Origin: Panicum virgatum
Lineage: Eukaryota; Streptophyta; Magnoliopsida; Poales; Poaceae
Assembly: GCF_016808335.1 (NCBI RefSeq)
Contig: NC_053146.1
Span: 9,307,015 to 9,371,014 of the forward strand
DNA length: 64,000 bases
Reading direction: 5' to 3'
Part shown: positions 47,107-58,670 of the stretch, in pieces
Layout of the letters: every line of letters begins with the position of its first letter
Position numbering within the stretch: position 1 is the first letter of the stretch
The notes under the pieces: model-generated
What the model was told of the DNA's origin: nothing
Seen by the model: the letters and a program-made list of their open reading frames with translations, nothing else
Databases searched by the model: none
Made by a program: the position numbers and the translations under genes

Positions 47107-47795
47107 TTTGCTTTTCTGTCAACCCGTTGAAAGATTGACAACTGCTTCCTCTTCAACCTTGGATTTGTCCTTCTTGGGAGCTATCTCAACGTCACGAGTT
47201 TAGGCTCGGGGGCTACGAGAGGGGCTATGGATGACACTGGGAACGGGCAAGTGTGGATCTAAATTTGACGGCGGCCAGGAGTTCAAAGGGTAAAACCCTC
47301 ACAAGTTATCAGATGGATTTATATGGTTTCAGGTGGTAATTTTGTGAATATTTGGGAGATCAACAAATTCTTTCCTTTTTAGGGAAGTTTTCATTACTTA
47401 TTCTGCCACGAGTTTTCTTTGATTCTTAAATCTAAATGGAGAGATTTAAATTCAAGACTCGGGGGCTGCGGGATATGTGTATCAGAGATTTATTTTTCAA
47501 TTTTTTTGAAAAATAAGGAAGCAAAAAGATTGAAGTGACCCTAAGCCTGATTCTGCAATTCAACCTAAGGCTCGGGGGCTACTCCATATGGAGCGCGAGT
47601 ACTTCGCGCACCATATATGATCAAGATTCCGGGGCTTGAGCACCTCACAGCCTCGAAGTAACCAGGAGTACTTGGAAGACTACTCGATGTATCTGAAGGA
47701 AGGACCAGAATCAACTAGAAAGATGTTCTGGCTACTTGAAGTACTCGAAGATGCCCGGCCAAGTACTCGATGCCTGCAGAACTCGGCTACGAAGA
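47107..47795. other. Non-coding region before outer 3' LTR
   Basis: The motif CTCGGGGGCT appears four times (about 47209, 47461, 47572 and 47798), one of them the likely purine tract. No gene is supported. Confidence 0.5.
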
Positions 47796-48177
47796 GCTCG
47801 GGGGCTTGTCAGACCAGGGGCAGCGGGACTGCTTATAGGCATAGAATGTTCTAGAGTAAGGGATAGCTCATGGATGTGCCTTACTTCTCTTGTAACTACT
47901 TAGATAGGCGTAGAACTAGCCGCAGTATAAAGGAAACTACCCGATCGTGATGTAGTAGGACTCCAACTGTATTCGGCTAGGACTTTCCATGTAAACCTGT
48001 CCCCCCGAATATATAAGGGCGAGCAGGTACCCCTCAAAACACATCAACACCTAAAGCAATACAAACAACCACACAGGACATAGGGCATTACGCGACTCAG
48101 GCCCGAACCTATCTAAATCTTTGTGTTCCTTATACCATTGAGTTCCAGAGCAGTCAATCCCTACCTACAAACCTTAC
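47796..48177 (+). repeat. Purine tract and truncated 3' LTR of outer Tat element
   Basis: GCTCGGGGGCT (47796-47806) is followed by TGTCAGACC, the LTR start at 47807. The LTR carries a TATA-like stretch GAATATATAAGGG near 48007 and a leader with ATCAACACC. The sequence leaves the LTR around 48177, before any terminal CA, so the end is truncated. The exact break is uncertain by some tens of bases. Confidence 0.65.
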
Positions 48178-49070
48178 TGCTGATGATATCTCTGAGCAGG
48201 TTTGGCAGTAAACGCCGACATGCACCAAGTGATGCTGACAGCCCATCCACCATTCCTAACAGTACGGGCATTCCCCGCAGCAGCCAGCGGTGGATAAGAG
48301 TGCTTGTTCATCAGAATTGCAGTGGCCCAGCTTGCTATCTGGTTTTCTGATTCGTTTTCTTTCCATGGCATTACATGAGAAAGCATTGCTAGTTGGTTCC
48401 ATGGATGACACGACACCGCCACAGGAAGTAGCATTGTGTTTACTGGCAACTATCCTGATGCACCCCAAGCCCATCTATGTTGCACGGGAGCATATGATCA
48501 ACTAATCTTGTAGTTTGTTTTCTTTCGTGACCGGAGTCATGTGAATGCAATGGGGCAGTGACTATATATATGTACCCATATGCTATTCTACGTTGCAGCA
48601 TTCGGTTGTTCTAAAAAATATATATAGAAGAACTGAGTGACTAATAATTGTTCTTGACAGTCTCTTGTTACAGCAGTGTCCTGTCAAGAGAACTTACTTG
48701 AGTTGGTAGGTAGTCTAATTTCCCTGTGTCCTCTCTTCAACCTCTCGCTATCACTGCCAGTACAGCATGGGACACCGGGCTACAAAATCCCATCCCCAAT
48801 AAGAAGGCAGCACACATGCTCCCTCGTCGCAATGAGGCCACCAATCACTGAGCGTAGTAGCTAAAATCCTGATGCATCCAAGCCAATCAAGTAATTTATA
48901 GTACATTGGTTTCTCTTGATGCCCAAGTGTTCACTGTGCACTACTCCATGAATGAATCTATCTTGCGGGATGCAACAGGGGTCTGACGAGTGACTTACTT
49001 TCAGGAGTGTTTTTTTTTGTATGAAGCCAGTATAAATTAAATGCCAGGAACCTAACAATTTCAATTCTTG
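48178..49070. repeat. Diverged relative of low-copy repeat, no gene
   Basis: It contains ATCCTGATGCACCCCAAGCC near 48455 and ATCCTGATGCATCCAAGCC near 48868, relatives of the motif in the repeat copies at the left of the window, plus a CATGTGAATGCAATGG stretch resembling about 12180. No supported coding sequence was found. Confidence 0.45.
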
Positions 49071-49624
49071 GTTTGGAAAAAGGTCTACTTCAATGAGTGG
49101 TAATCATGATAAACTTACTACCCAATTTTACAAGAGACATGTAAAATAAAATTTCATCCACATGTCGCAAAAAAATACAACATAACTTCAGGTTGTCAAC
49201 ACCTTCTTCGCTCACTGTCTCACTGTCGAACACTGCCAAGATAAGCTATCAATTAATAATAGTTACACTTCATTGCAGTAGTTGCGATTTTTACAAAACA
49301 TAGTGTAAGCAAGGGACCTATTTCATTTTAACCAAAGTCGAATAGTTCTCTTCTCTTGACAGATAGCTAGTGATGGTTCACGTAAGGCTATGCATTTTTA
49401 CATAAGGGAATAATTCGATATCCCGGCTTCTACATCATCACAGTGCAATATATCCAGACTTTATTCACGAAAGGCTATGCATGATTAGTTCATCAGTCCG
49501 TAGTTGCTCTAGACAAAATCATGCTTCCCTATTGTTGTTCAGGGCGTAGCTACTACTAACTACTGAGGACAGATGAGTGCCAAGATTATTGTGAACCAGG
49601 TGAGGCTCTGAGCCCATCACCATG
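49071..49624. repeat. Direct duplication flanking the amine oxidase gene, copy A left part
   Basis: It matches 59861-60300 in the same orientation, for example AAACTTACT.CCCAATTTTAC, CTTCATTG.AGTAGTTG and GTGAGGCTCTG.GCCCATCACC. It has an internal extra stretch near 49390-49480 with a repeated TTCACG(A/T)AAGGCTATGCAT. It is interrupted at 49624 by the CACTA-like element. Confidence 0.8.
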
Positions 49625-50587
49625 CACTACTACAAAAAGGATCTTTGATCCTGCATATTTGTCCCGGCAATCATTTGACCTGGGACCAATTAAAGCTTTA
49701 GTCCCGGGTCCAATAACTAGGGGCCAATGGGAAGGAAGGAGGGGTCTTTTGTCTCGGTTGTTGCTCCAAACTAGGATTAAAGATCACTTTTTAGTCCCGG
49801 CTCCAGCTTCCAACCGAGATCAAAACGACACTTTTAGTCCCGAAGGAAGCCTACACCCGGGATAAAAAAAATTCGGCTGTCGCCCGACTCCGATTCTCGA
49901 TCTCACCCTCCTCCTTATCTTCTCCCCCCTATCTTCTCCACGACTCCTCTTTCACAGTCTCACCACTCAGTCATCCTCTCCCAACACTTATCCTCTCCTC
50001 CCTCCCTCATCTCCTATAGCGGCTCAGCGCAACTCTGGCGGGAAGCGCGGTCAGGCCTCGGCAGGAGGTGCTCGGCTTGGTCTACTCGGCCGGCTAGCCC
50101 CGGCGGGCAACATGGCCAGGCCCGCGCAGCCAGGCCCCACAGGGGCAGCTCGGCCGGGTCCCAGCGGCAAGGCCCGATGGGGGCAGCTCGGCTGGGTCCC
50201 AATGGGCGGCGTGGCCAGGCCCCCGACGATGGCGGCTCCCATGCAGTTGGTGGCCTGGCGGGCACTGAGTTTATTTTTTACTTTTTTCCAATATGTATAT
50301 GTGACCGGTATTGATTTGTGAATGATTATTTTTTGTGGTTTTGATTTATTTTATGAATGATTAATTTGTGATTGTAATTGATTTTGTGATTACAAATTTG
50401 GAGAAATGTTTGGGATAGGAGAAGCTGGTCTGCGACGTAGACGAGCTCTGTGCGTAGGCGAGCTTTTTTTTTGTTTCTAAGAAATCACATTGGTCCCGGT
50501 TGCATAGTAGCTTGTACAAAAAGGTTTCCCAGTTGGGAAACCGGAATAAAAGCCAGTTCCCTAGTTGGAAAACTGGGATAAGTAGTA
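49625..50587. mobile_element. Non-autonomous CACTA-like element, 963 bp
   Basis: It starts CACTACTACAAAAAGG, the typical CACTA terminus of grasses, and ends AGTAGTA where TAGTG is expected, so the right terminus is slightly decayed. It is flanked by a 3-bp duplication ATG (49622-49624 and 50588-50590). The internal motif TTTAGTCCCGG and variants recur (about 49689, 49792 and 49834). The homologous locus at about 60300 lacks the insertion. No transposase frame is present. Confidence 0.75.
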
Positions 50588-50754
50588 ATGGCATTCCTGA
50601 TACTGCCATGGGCGCAAAAAACTTGTTCATGGCTCCGGTTCCTAACACTATATACGACATGTCTTCCATCATTTGCTAACTTGGTTGGATCACATCTCAA
50701 CGCTCTATGGAACACCCAAAATTTATGGCATCGACAGGAGAGATGTTATGATGC
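50588..50754. repeat. Direct duplication copy A, right part
   Basis: It resumes the match to copy B (60300-60442): TGTTCATGGCTC.GGTTC, ACTTGGT.GGATC.CATCTCAAC and CGACAGGAG. Confidence 0.75.
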
Positions 50755-52330
50755 TTTGCCGCAAGCAAACACTGGGCCAGATCCCGAGGGAACCGATGAG
50801 GTGATGAGACACAGAGACAGAAGTCATCTCACACAAATCACATGTACTAACAATAAGCTAGGTCCCGCATAGAGAGAAAGTAAAGGAGCAATGTATATAA
50901 TAATAAGATGCTTTAGTAGACTAGTGAAGCAAGGACAGTACGAGAGAGAGAGTAGAATTACCTGGTAGTAGTGCAATATATTCACACAGCATCAATCCAT
51001 CACATCTCTCATCCGCTTAGAAACTCGATGTCCGGATTATCTATTGCTTATTGAATTTTTCGTATAAACCTTCGCCTAGCACATAGGTGCGAGGTGATAT
51101 TGACATTGCCTCCAGGGAGGTAGTGGCATCAAGAATTGGCACCAATGTCGACACCAGCGTCATGCCGGACAAGAGCTAGCTTTCTCAAATAGTTTCCTGT
51201 AGCACTCGGCGTCAACACGGACGTGCAAATAGGGCAGCGCATCGGCAAGGCCTCCTAGGAGGAAAGCAGCAAGAAGCGTCACCACTGCCGGCTAGCCTGG
51301 GCGGGGATTTCTCCCTGTGCTTTCCGAACCCATGTTCAAACACCGGCGCTAAATTGGCTAGATGCCGATGAGGCTGTCGCCATACACGCCCACTAGAAGC
51401 ACCCATACCGGCAGTCCGCCTTCTGAGGACTGAGCCTCGTCGATGTCCTTACCAGCAAGCTTTTCCATCCTCCATCCAGCTGTCATGCTAGCCCCTGGAT
51501 CCGGCACTGCCACCAGGGCGGGGGCATCTTGATCCAAAGGGCACAGTCATACCGCCCGGCAACACTCCGGCGTAGCGCAGCGAGGGAGGCGGACAGCGAC
51601 TAGGCAGCACGGCATTTCACAACACTGCTGCGCACCCCGTACGCCAGCGGCCAATAGCAAGAGAAGAGGAGGCAGCAAGGGGTACTCCACCTGCTGCCAT
51701 TGCCCGAAGAGACCCTGCCTCCGTCGTCCTTGTGGACGCCCATCACAGCCATTTAGGCGGTGGCGACGCCTCCAGCTCTAGTCGGGAAGAGGCTGGATCC
51801 GGCTACCACCACCGGCGCAAGGACCGGAGACCGCCGCATCCAGCACGAGCACGCAAACAAATCGGAGGGACTAGATGGGGAAGAAAGGGAGTGCTTTGCC
51901 GCCTCCATCCTCGCTGCCACACGGGCATCCAAAGGCCGTGCCACCCGAGAGAGGCGACGTGGGGGCTCTGTTATTTTTTATCCCAATTTTGTTTGGACAG
52001 TCCTTCGGGAGCACGGGTTGATAGGCTAGTGCCTCTGACTAATTAGAGATAAAATAAATGTTGGTCGTGTACAAAGGGAGCTCCAGAGGTCACTGAAGTG
52101 CAGAGAGCAAGATGCATCAAGTACAAGTGATGGGTGACAGATCGAGCATCCGAGAATCGCAATTTGCAAGCATTCTCGATCTTTCATTTCGGAAATCTTA
52201 TTGCATTATGTTTTATCTAGATGATTATTCGTGTGCCTGAGGCTACAACAATAACTGTTAAATCTTCAAATACATATCGCACTGCAAACAATTAATAACC
52301 TTTAGGGTTTGAATCGACTCAAATACATGT
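50755..52330. other. Intergenic region downstream of the amine oxidase gene
   Basis: No gene is supported. The stretch 51120-51960 is GC-richer and has overlapping frames in several directions, perhaps a decayed gene or transposon, but nothing is recognisable. A purine-rich GAGAGAGAG tract lies at about 50943. Confidence 0.5.
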
Positions 52331-52336
52331 GGTTGC

Positions 52337-52342
52337 TTTATT
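52337..52342 (-). terminator. Poly(A) signal candidate
   Basis: AATAAA on the minus strand lies about 15 bp beyond the stop codon of the amine oxidase gene. It is close to the stop, so a more distal signal could also be used. Confidence 0.4.
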
Positions 52343-52356
52343 TATCAAAGCCAGGA

Positions 52357-55300
52357 TCAAATGTGGCAGGAGCAGTTTGGGAAGTTTGGGTTACCAGGCG
52401 GCTTCATTCTCATCAACGGGTTCCTCTCGAAGAAGTTCGACGGTCGGAGCTCGAAGGCGCCACTCACCGTAGGCATTACTGGAAAGTCCTCCTGGTATGG
52501 GAGGTGGTGCACGCCCAGAGTGTACCACAGAACAATGTCCTCCTCCTTAATCCTCCTGTTCCTCCTGCTCCAGGCAGCCAGGTTGTCGTCTCCCGTGCCC
52601 TGCTCCGCGTACAGCCCGGACGCCCACTTCTCCGACTTGTCGTACGGCGTCACCCACACCTGCTTCTTGGAGTAGCTGGCGCGGCGCTGCGGGTAGTCAT
52701 CGTCGGAAAGCAGCGAGGACGCCGTCGCACCAGCCGGGATGAGCCGGTACCCGACCTCATTGCCGACGCTGGTCTTCTTGCTGGGGTTGACAAACAGCAG
52801 GTCCGCTGGACCACCACTGTTGATGTTCACCTGGCCATCCGCCTCCGTCTCCGCCACCTCGCGGCGTACGGTCCAGTAGCTCCTCCTCGGAGTGTCGGCG
52901 CCGCCCGTGGCGGGGTCCCCGGTGTTGCGCCTGGGGACGACCGTGTTCTTGACGAAGGAGTTCTCGGTGCCGTCAACGTCTAGGTCCAGGTGGTACGTGA
53001 CGAAATGGTCGTGGTAGACGCCGACGGTGTTCGCGGCGAGTAGGGTGCCGTGCGCGTCCTCCTTGATCTGGTCGACGTGCGTGTAGGACGTGGCCTTCAT
53101 CTCCAGGATGCCACTGAGAGACACCTGCAACCCGGCCATGTTTGGATCGACCTCATGAGAGTAACTATAGTAAGGGGAATCCATGAGGTAGTAGTGGTCG
53201 ATACTACATACCACACACTTGATGGAGCCCGCCGTCTTGAACTCCCAGTCGAATGTGTAGTCGTAGTTCCCCGCCGACACGACCGTTCTCACCACCAGCG
53301 TCACGTCCGGCCTCACCTCCGTGACCTGCATAGAAAAACAACATCGTGGATGAGGCAGTATTGTCCCTGTACCCTTTAGCATACAAGATGGCTAGAGGTT
53401 ATTACCAGTTGGCCTGGAAAGGCGGCCTCGGTGTGGCGCCAGGCAACGTCGCCGGCGTACCGCTCGAACACACAGATGGCGTTCTCGGCCTTGACGGGCT
53501 GCCCATCCGCATTGGCGTAGAAGCCGTCCATGTAGACGGCATTGGCCGGGCAGTCGGCGCCGGGCTGGAGCGGGAACGCCGAGGCCCCTAGGCCGTAGTC
53601 GCCGGCATCCATGAACACGTGGAAGTACCACTCCTCCTCCGGGTCCATGTACGGCACGAAGATCTCGGAGACGAAACCGCGGTAGAGCACCTGCCGCCAC
53701 GTGCCGGCATCGCCGTCGTGGACCGATGCCATGGAGATGACTGTGCTGGCGCGTATGTCGAAGCCCACGTGGAACTCCCAGTTGGCCCATCTGCAGTCAA
53801 AGGGATGGAGGTAGGATGTCATGGTTAGATGAATGGAACCATATGCTGAAATGTGGTTTTTGTAATTAAATGAACATCAGGATGTGTGGTTGCTGTTGGT
53901 GATGTGTAAGTGGCGTGGTGAATACAACATTCTAGTGCCCTTTCGGGAAGTACATCACTAATAAGACTAAGCATAGGCAAACTGGGATGACTTTGAACCA
54001 GGGAACTCTGACCACGGATAAACTGGGTTTTCTGAATCTGTCTTGGGTAACTTTGAGGACAGACAACCTGGTTTTCTTGCAACCAGAAAATTCCGAGCTG
54101 TGACAAATAAACTAGGTTGTCCCTCAACCAGAAAACTATCTGATCACGGCTAAACTGGGCTGTTCTCTTCTGAAACTCTTAGTGTTTTGTATTTTTGTTG
54201 TAATAGGTCGTTATTTGGTCAAAGACCGACCCAATAATCAATATGATGCTTAATTAGGTTTTCATGTTAGTTTGACCGAGCCAACAATCAAATACGGTGT
54301 TTACATCTTTACGGTTGTTGATAAACATGAAATTTAAAATGAACACCATGCGTGTGGAGAAAGCTTACCATGTTCCGTGTCTCTGTTAGCATTAATTTTA
54401 CAATGGAAGTTGCTTAAAATATGCAAAGTCCAATTGCATGCATAGAAATAAAACGGATCAGTTGGATATATAGTTGAGCATCTTGATTCGATCTGAAATA
54501 AAAATTTGATCATGGCAGCAGCCGTCCAATTTACTAGTGCAAGTTGCTGTTGATTCCATGACATGCCAAGCCACAAAGTCTAATAGACAGTCGTGGAGAT
54601 AATAATCAGAAGGGATCGAGTCGCTAGTTGACTTAATTAGCCATGTGACTTGAACAAGTTTTGCAATAGAAAAAAGGGTTCATGATCGAAGAAGCAAGTT
54701 GATGCCACCTAGTCAAGTAGTACCTGACAACGCGGCCGTCTATCTTCACGCCGCTGCCCTCCGGCTGCACGACCACGCCGGGCGCCGTGACGGGGCCGGT
54801 GAACGGCGGCCCGACCTCGGCCGCCCGGTAGTCCGTCCCCTCCGCCTTGGGCACCGGGGAGACCACCCTGTCCCTGTACCCAACGACGGCCATCCGGTCG
54901 AGGTCCACCAGCAGCGTCACGCCCTCCAGCGGCCGCGCGTAGAAGTTGGCCGTGGGCGTGGCCCCGCCGAACACGAAGCACTGCATCTTCGTCAGCCTGC
55001 CGCTGCTGGCCTTGCCCGCCTCGCCGCCGAACCACCCCATCGAGAAGACCCCACAGCCGACGTCGCTGACGTTCAGCCCGCGCCGCCGCACGGACTCCAC
55101 AAACGGAGGGTAATTGGGCGGCAGCGCTCCGGCGGCGGCCATCTCTTCCGTCGTGAACCTCGGGAAGCCAGCTCCGTGGTGGACGGCGTGCGAGGTGACG
55201 GACGGCGCGGAGGTGTTGGTGACGTCGACGCGGAGCTCGTGGGACCGGCCCCCGGCGCGTGCGACGACGAAGGCGCGGCGAGGGAGGACGGGGCGGCGGT

Positions 55301-55532
55301 GGGAGGAGGAAGAGGAGGAAGCGTAGGAGAGGACGTCGGCCTTGTCGGGCTCATCGAGGCCGACGTAGTGGAAGCTGATAGGCCGGTCGGGGACGAGCGG
55401 GGAGGCAAGCACGGCGGAGCGCACGGCGGTGAGCTCCACGGCGGAGAGTGGATCCAGCGGGTGGCGGTGAGGCTTGCAGGAGACCGTGCCGGCGGCGGCG
55501 ACCAAAAGGACGGTGAGGAGAGGAGGAATCAT
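52357..55532 (-). CDS. Copper-containing primary amine oxidase, secreted, four exons
   Basis: It oxidises primary amines or diamines to aldehydes with release of ammonia and hydrogen peroxide, using copper and a tyrosine-derived topaquinone (TPQ) cofactor. Exons: 55532-54724, 53790-53406, 53325-53212 and 53124-52357. All introns are GT-AG (933, 80 and 87 bp), giving 2076 nt, an intact frame of 691 residues, a normal length. The third intron is 87 bp and in frame, so it is easily mistaken for coding; removing it restores the family spacing (GSIK then SLSGILEMK). Visible residues: TPQ Tyr about 419 in NYDY; catalytic base Asp about 331 in FMDAGDYG; copper ligands His474 and His476 in YHDHF and one His of GVHHLP at 642-643; disulfide candidates Cys350 and Cys376. 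The start at 55532 gives a hydrophobic signal peptide ([14 protein letters not shown]); an in-frame ATG at 55571 adds 13 residues before it. The C-terminus (NCSCHI) has no peroxisomal SKL-type signal, so an apoplastic location is inferred. Substrate preference cannot be read from the sequence. Confidence 0.95.
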
Positions 55533-55598
55533 GGCGAGGAGCTCGCTATCAGTTGCGTGGATGCAATGCAAAGGGTAAGCTTGATCTTGTGTGTGTGT

Positions 55599-55617
55599 AT
55601 ATATATATATATATATA
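55599..55617 (-). promoter_or_regulatory. (TA)n microsatellite acting as TATA region of amine oxidase gene
   Basis: A pure TA run of about 19 bases next to a (TG)n run lies 65-85 bp upstream of the start codon, where a TATA box would be expected. No other TATA box is closer. Length variation in such a run could change expression; that is an inference. Confidence 0.5.
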
Positions 55618-55828
55618 GCTTAATGCATTGCCTTGTACGCTAGCTAACTAAAAGTCAAGCAATGACCACATTCACTTATCAATTCATCATCACTCCATAT
55701 CCTATCCTATCGTGTTCCAAAGAATCGTCTCCCAATCCTAGCTATGCGACAAAAGATTAAGTTTTTCAAACGACCTAGCGCACGCCAATTGGCAATTGGC
55801 AGAGATGCCAGTATTATATCCCAGTAAT
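55613..55828 (-). promoter_or_regulatory. Proximal promoter of amine oxidase gene, also present inverted at 60531-60731
   Basis: Read on the minus strand it contains CCAATTGGCGTGCGCTAGG, ACGATTCTTTGGAACACGATAG and TCATTGCTTGAC. The same sequence occurs on the plus strand at 60531-60731 with small indels. It has several TTGAC cores (W-box type). Confidence 0.7.
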
Positions 55829-56321
55829 GACTAACGAAGCAAATAAACTAACCCATGTTCTTAACGTTCGTGGCTTATTCTAAAGAGTTATGTTATAGTG
55901 TCGTCCCTGCCCATTTCTAACCGACCCTGCGTTGTCCGAGCGGGCGGCTCCACCACCTCCCCGAGGGCTATTCCCAGTGTCGCAGGTGCGACTGGGATCA
56001 GATACATCGAAGAAGCACCTCCCCCGGCCTTGTCTTATTTCTCCCACCACCCCCATCCCGCGCCGCCGGCCTTCCACCCTGGCCAACGGCTGCCGCGCTG
56101 CCTACCAACCTACCACCAAGGTTCCTGCCCCAGTCGGCCGGCGGCCCTCCCATGCCACCTCGCCTCCGCCGCCGGCCTAACTGCCACCGCCACTGCCGCC
56201 GACCTCCCCTACAGTGCCGTCAGCCATTGGTAGTCTAGCAACATGAAACCCTAACCCTACCACCTTGTCGGCAGCTGTTGACCCCACCTCCAACACCTGG
56301 CAGCCACACACACCCCCTCCC
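55829..56321. other. Upstream intergenic, no gene seen
   Basis: It is rich in C and includes short overlapping frames with no recognised features. It ends in CTCCC (56317-56321), the target duplication of the following solo LTR. Confidence 0.5.
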
Positions 56322-56879
56322 TGTTGACACCTTTTCTGTTCAACACACAAACACGCTAGATCGCGCGACGCGAGGAGGGGCTCCTTGCAGCGCCTCCTGC
56401 GTGGAGCGGTCAAACCAGTCAGAGGGACCAGTCAGACCGGTCGCCATGCAGAACGACGACGATCCGATGAACGCTCACCCTGGAGGGACCTCGTCGGGAC
56501 AAGCGCGCGTAGAATTGCCCTAGGCTCGGCAGGCCAGCTAGGGCGTCCTCAAACGCCATGGAGATGAGAGAAGAACATCATGTCGAGGTTGGAAAAGTTA
56601 GGGTAAAGAAAAAAGGTAAAGACAATTAAAGATAAATGTATTTGATTGGTTCGATTGGGTTGGATCCTCAATCGGTTGTAACCCTTTATATTTATAGGGT
56701 GAGAAAGACTTACCCCACAAGAAATCCTTTTACAAGATCTAAATCCGTGAAAAACTCTAGTTGTACTCAGACTCTGCATGAACCGGTCAGACCGGTGGGG
56801 CTCCTGCCGGATCAGCTACAACACCAGATCGGTCAGACCGCTTGTTCAGACCGGTTGATGTCAATTTTGGCTGTCAACA
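56322..56879 (-). mobile_element. Solo LTR, 558 bp
   Basis: The termini TGTTGACA and TGTCAACA form a perfect 8-bp inverted repeat, flanked by CTCCC at 56317-56321 and 56880-56884. A CCCTATAAATATAAAG box on the minus strand (near 56690) and the minus-strand start TGTTGACAGCCAAAATTG favour minus orientation. It contains several copies of the short motif CGGTCAGACCGGT. No coding sequence is present. Confidence 0.85.
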
Positions 56880-56884
56880 CTCCC

Positions 56885-57214
56885 CCATCCTCCTACCCTA
56901 CCTCGCTAGCGCGGTGAGCGGCAGAGGCGCGCCTTTGATGAGCCTTCTACGACCTGTCGACTCCCACCCACGCGTGACCCCTAGCATTTGCGCCTCCCTG
57001 CAGCAAGGCCCACTCCCTTGCTCCCGGCCTCTGCTGGCACCGGAGCCGGAAGCCGGAAGTCCGATGAGCGGTGAGGAGGGTAAAGAAGAGGCTAGCTCAC
57101 TTTGCTTCCCGATGAATTTCTTGGTGCCTGAGGGCCGGCTCCGCGTGGTGGGCGCCTGATCCATCGGGTGTGGGTGGTCAGATCCGTGTGGGGGATGATC
57201 AAATCGCCTCCCAT
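56885..57214. other. Intergenic, no gene seen
   Basis: This GC-rich stretch has overlapping frames and nothing recognisable. Confidence 0.4.
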
Positions 57215-58670
57215 TTGGTGTCTCCCTGAAAGGATCGGATGCTCTAGCCTAAAAGGGGGAGGGAGTGAATTAGTCACTCTAAAAACTTAGACCTATGGCT
57301 CCAACTAGTTTCCACAAAACTTAAACTAAACATAAGCTATCTAGATATGCAACTATGGTTGTTCTAGTGTGAAACCCATATCCCAAAAAAGTTTAGCAAC
57401 CTATAGCTTTTCCTATCAAGAAACTACTCTATGAAAGTAAAGGCATACAAATTGCTAGTATGAAATGCGGAAACTTAATGAGCGGGATAGGAGATAGCAA
57501 ACTCTTGACGTGGGTGTTTATCCCGTGGTTCGGTTAGCCACAAAGGCACACCTACATCCACGTTGTTGTAGCACTCACTAAGAGTATTGCTACTCGGCCA
57601 CCAAGTCTCTTCTGTAAACACAATCACGGTCACATTGGCCCCGGGTTCCACTAAGGAGCTTCTCCACAAAGGATGGGGGTCTCCACGTCCCCCGCACAAA
57701 GTGTCGTCGCCGCTCCACACCAAGTCGGAGGGTCGATGACGTTGCCGGCGAGCTTCACGGCTCCAAGGGGCCGGCGCACCAAGCTCTTCTTTTTTGTTCA
57801 CTAGAGAACCACAACACAAGGGCTCAAGGCCTTGCAATCTCACTCACTAAGAGCTAATCCTTTACACAACACTCAAAGTGTGCTAAGGGCTAAGGATATG
57901 AACACTAAGCTCTTGGATGGCTTGGAGTGGTTCTTGAGTGTGTATGTGACTTCCTTGAACTCCAGCAATCTTCAAAATGGCTGGAGGATGCCATATATAT
58001 AGACCTCCAAGTCGTGGAGCCGTTGCTCCAACGGTCAGCAAAAATCTGCGTACCATCGGATGAACCGATGCCTCTGCCTGGGGTAGCGTCGATTCATCCG
58101 GTCACTCTAAGACCCAAAGTAGCCGTTGAACTCTTGACAGCTGACACAGTGAATATCGGTTGAACCGATGTTTGCCCGTCGGTTAAACCGGCCCCTCACA
58201 TCACTCAACTAGTCGTTGGACTTCTTCTCTTCTGCTGACGTCATTACACCGGTGCTTTGCTCCGATGCATCACCGGTTCATCCGGTGCTGAAGAATCTTC
58301 TTCTGTGCGCTTGACATTGTCTCTGGAACATGGTACGTTGAATGCACCGATGCCTATTTTGAAGCTGTCGGTTCAACCGGTGCTTCACTTGATCTTCACA
58401 TGATCTCCAGAGGCGCACAGACTTGTGCCAATAGCCAGGCCGTCGGATCATCCGTCAACCATCGGATGCACCGATGCCTATAGCATCGGTTCTTCCGGTG
58501 CTACTGATTTCAGTAGAACTCGTCCAATTCAGCGTTTCTTTGAGTTCTTTCTTCGTGTTTTGCTTTGCATGGCCTTTTTACTTTATCCCTGGGATCTAAA
58601 AATGTTCACTTAATAATAACATTAGTCCTATTAATTGCATTGTCATTCGATCACCAAAATCACTTACACT
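57215..58670 (-). repeat. Retrotransposon-like dispersed repeat with palindromic ACCGATG/CGGTT motifs
   Basis: The stretch with CCTAAAAGGGGGAGGG near 57250 and the stretch TTGTCATTCGATCACCAAAA near 58640 resemble segments common in grass retroelements, oriented on the minus strand. Between 58040 and 58510 at least five units occur of a hairpin-like pair (ACCGATG or ATCGGTT with CCGGTG), spaced about 95-100 bp. No protein is recognised and no boundaries with target duplication were found. Confidence 0.45.

Larger units (their letters stand above)
24153..48177 (+). mobile_element. Outer Tat-type Gypsy element, truncated, interrupted by inner element
   Basis: Sequence on both sides of the inner element (24153-26083 and 42148-48177) reads as one Tat-lineage Gypsy element: protease, reverse transcriptase and RNase H, then a second RNase H, integrase, a tandem repeat, an antisense gene, a purine tract and the start of a 3' LTR. 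The 5' end is missing because the sequence starts inside the gag-pol region just upstream of protease. The 3' LTR is cut at about 48177, so no target duplication is visible. It carries many more stops and frameshifts than the inner element and is therefore older, as nesting also demands. Confidence 0.88.

Noticed and set aside
52309..52983. 224-codon plus-strand frame
   Set aside because: It is the antisense shadow of the last amine oxidase exon.
54699..55643. 314-codon plus-strand frame
   Set aside because: It is the antisense shadow of amine oxidase exon 1, caused by high GC at third positions.
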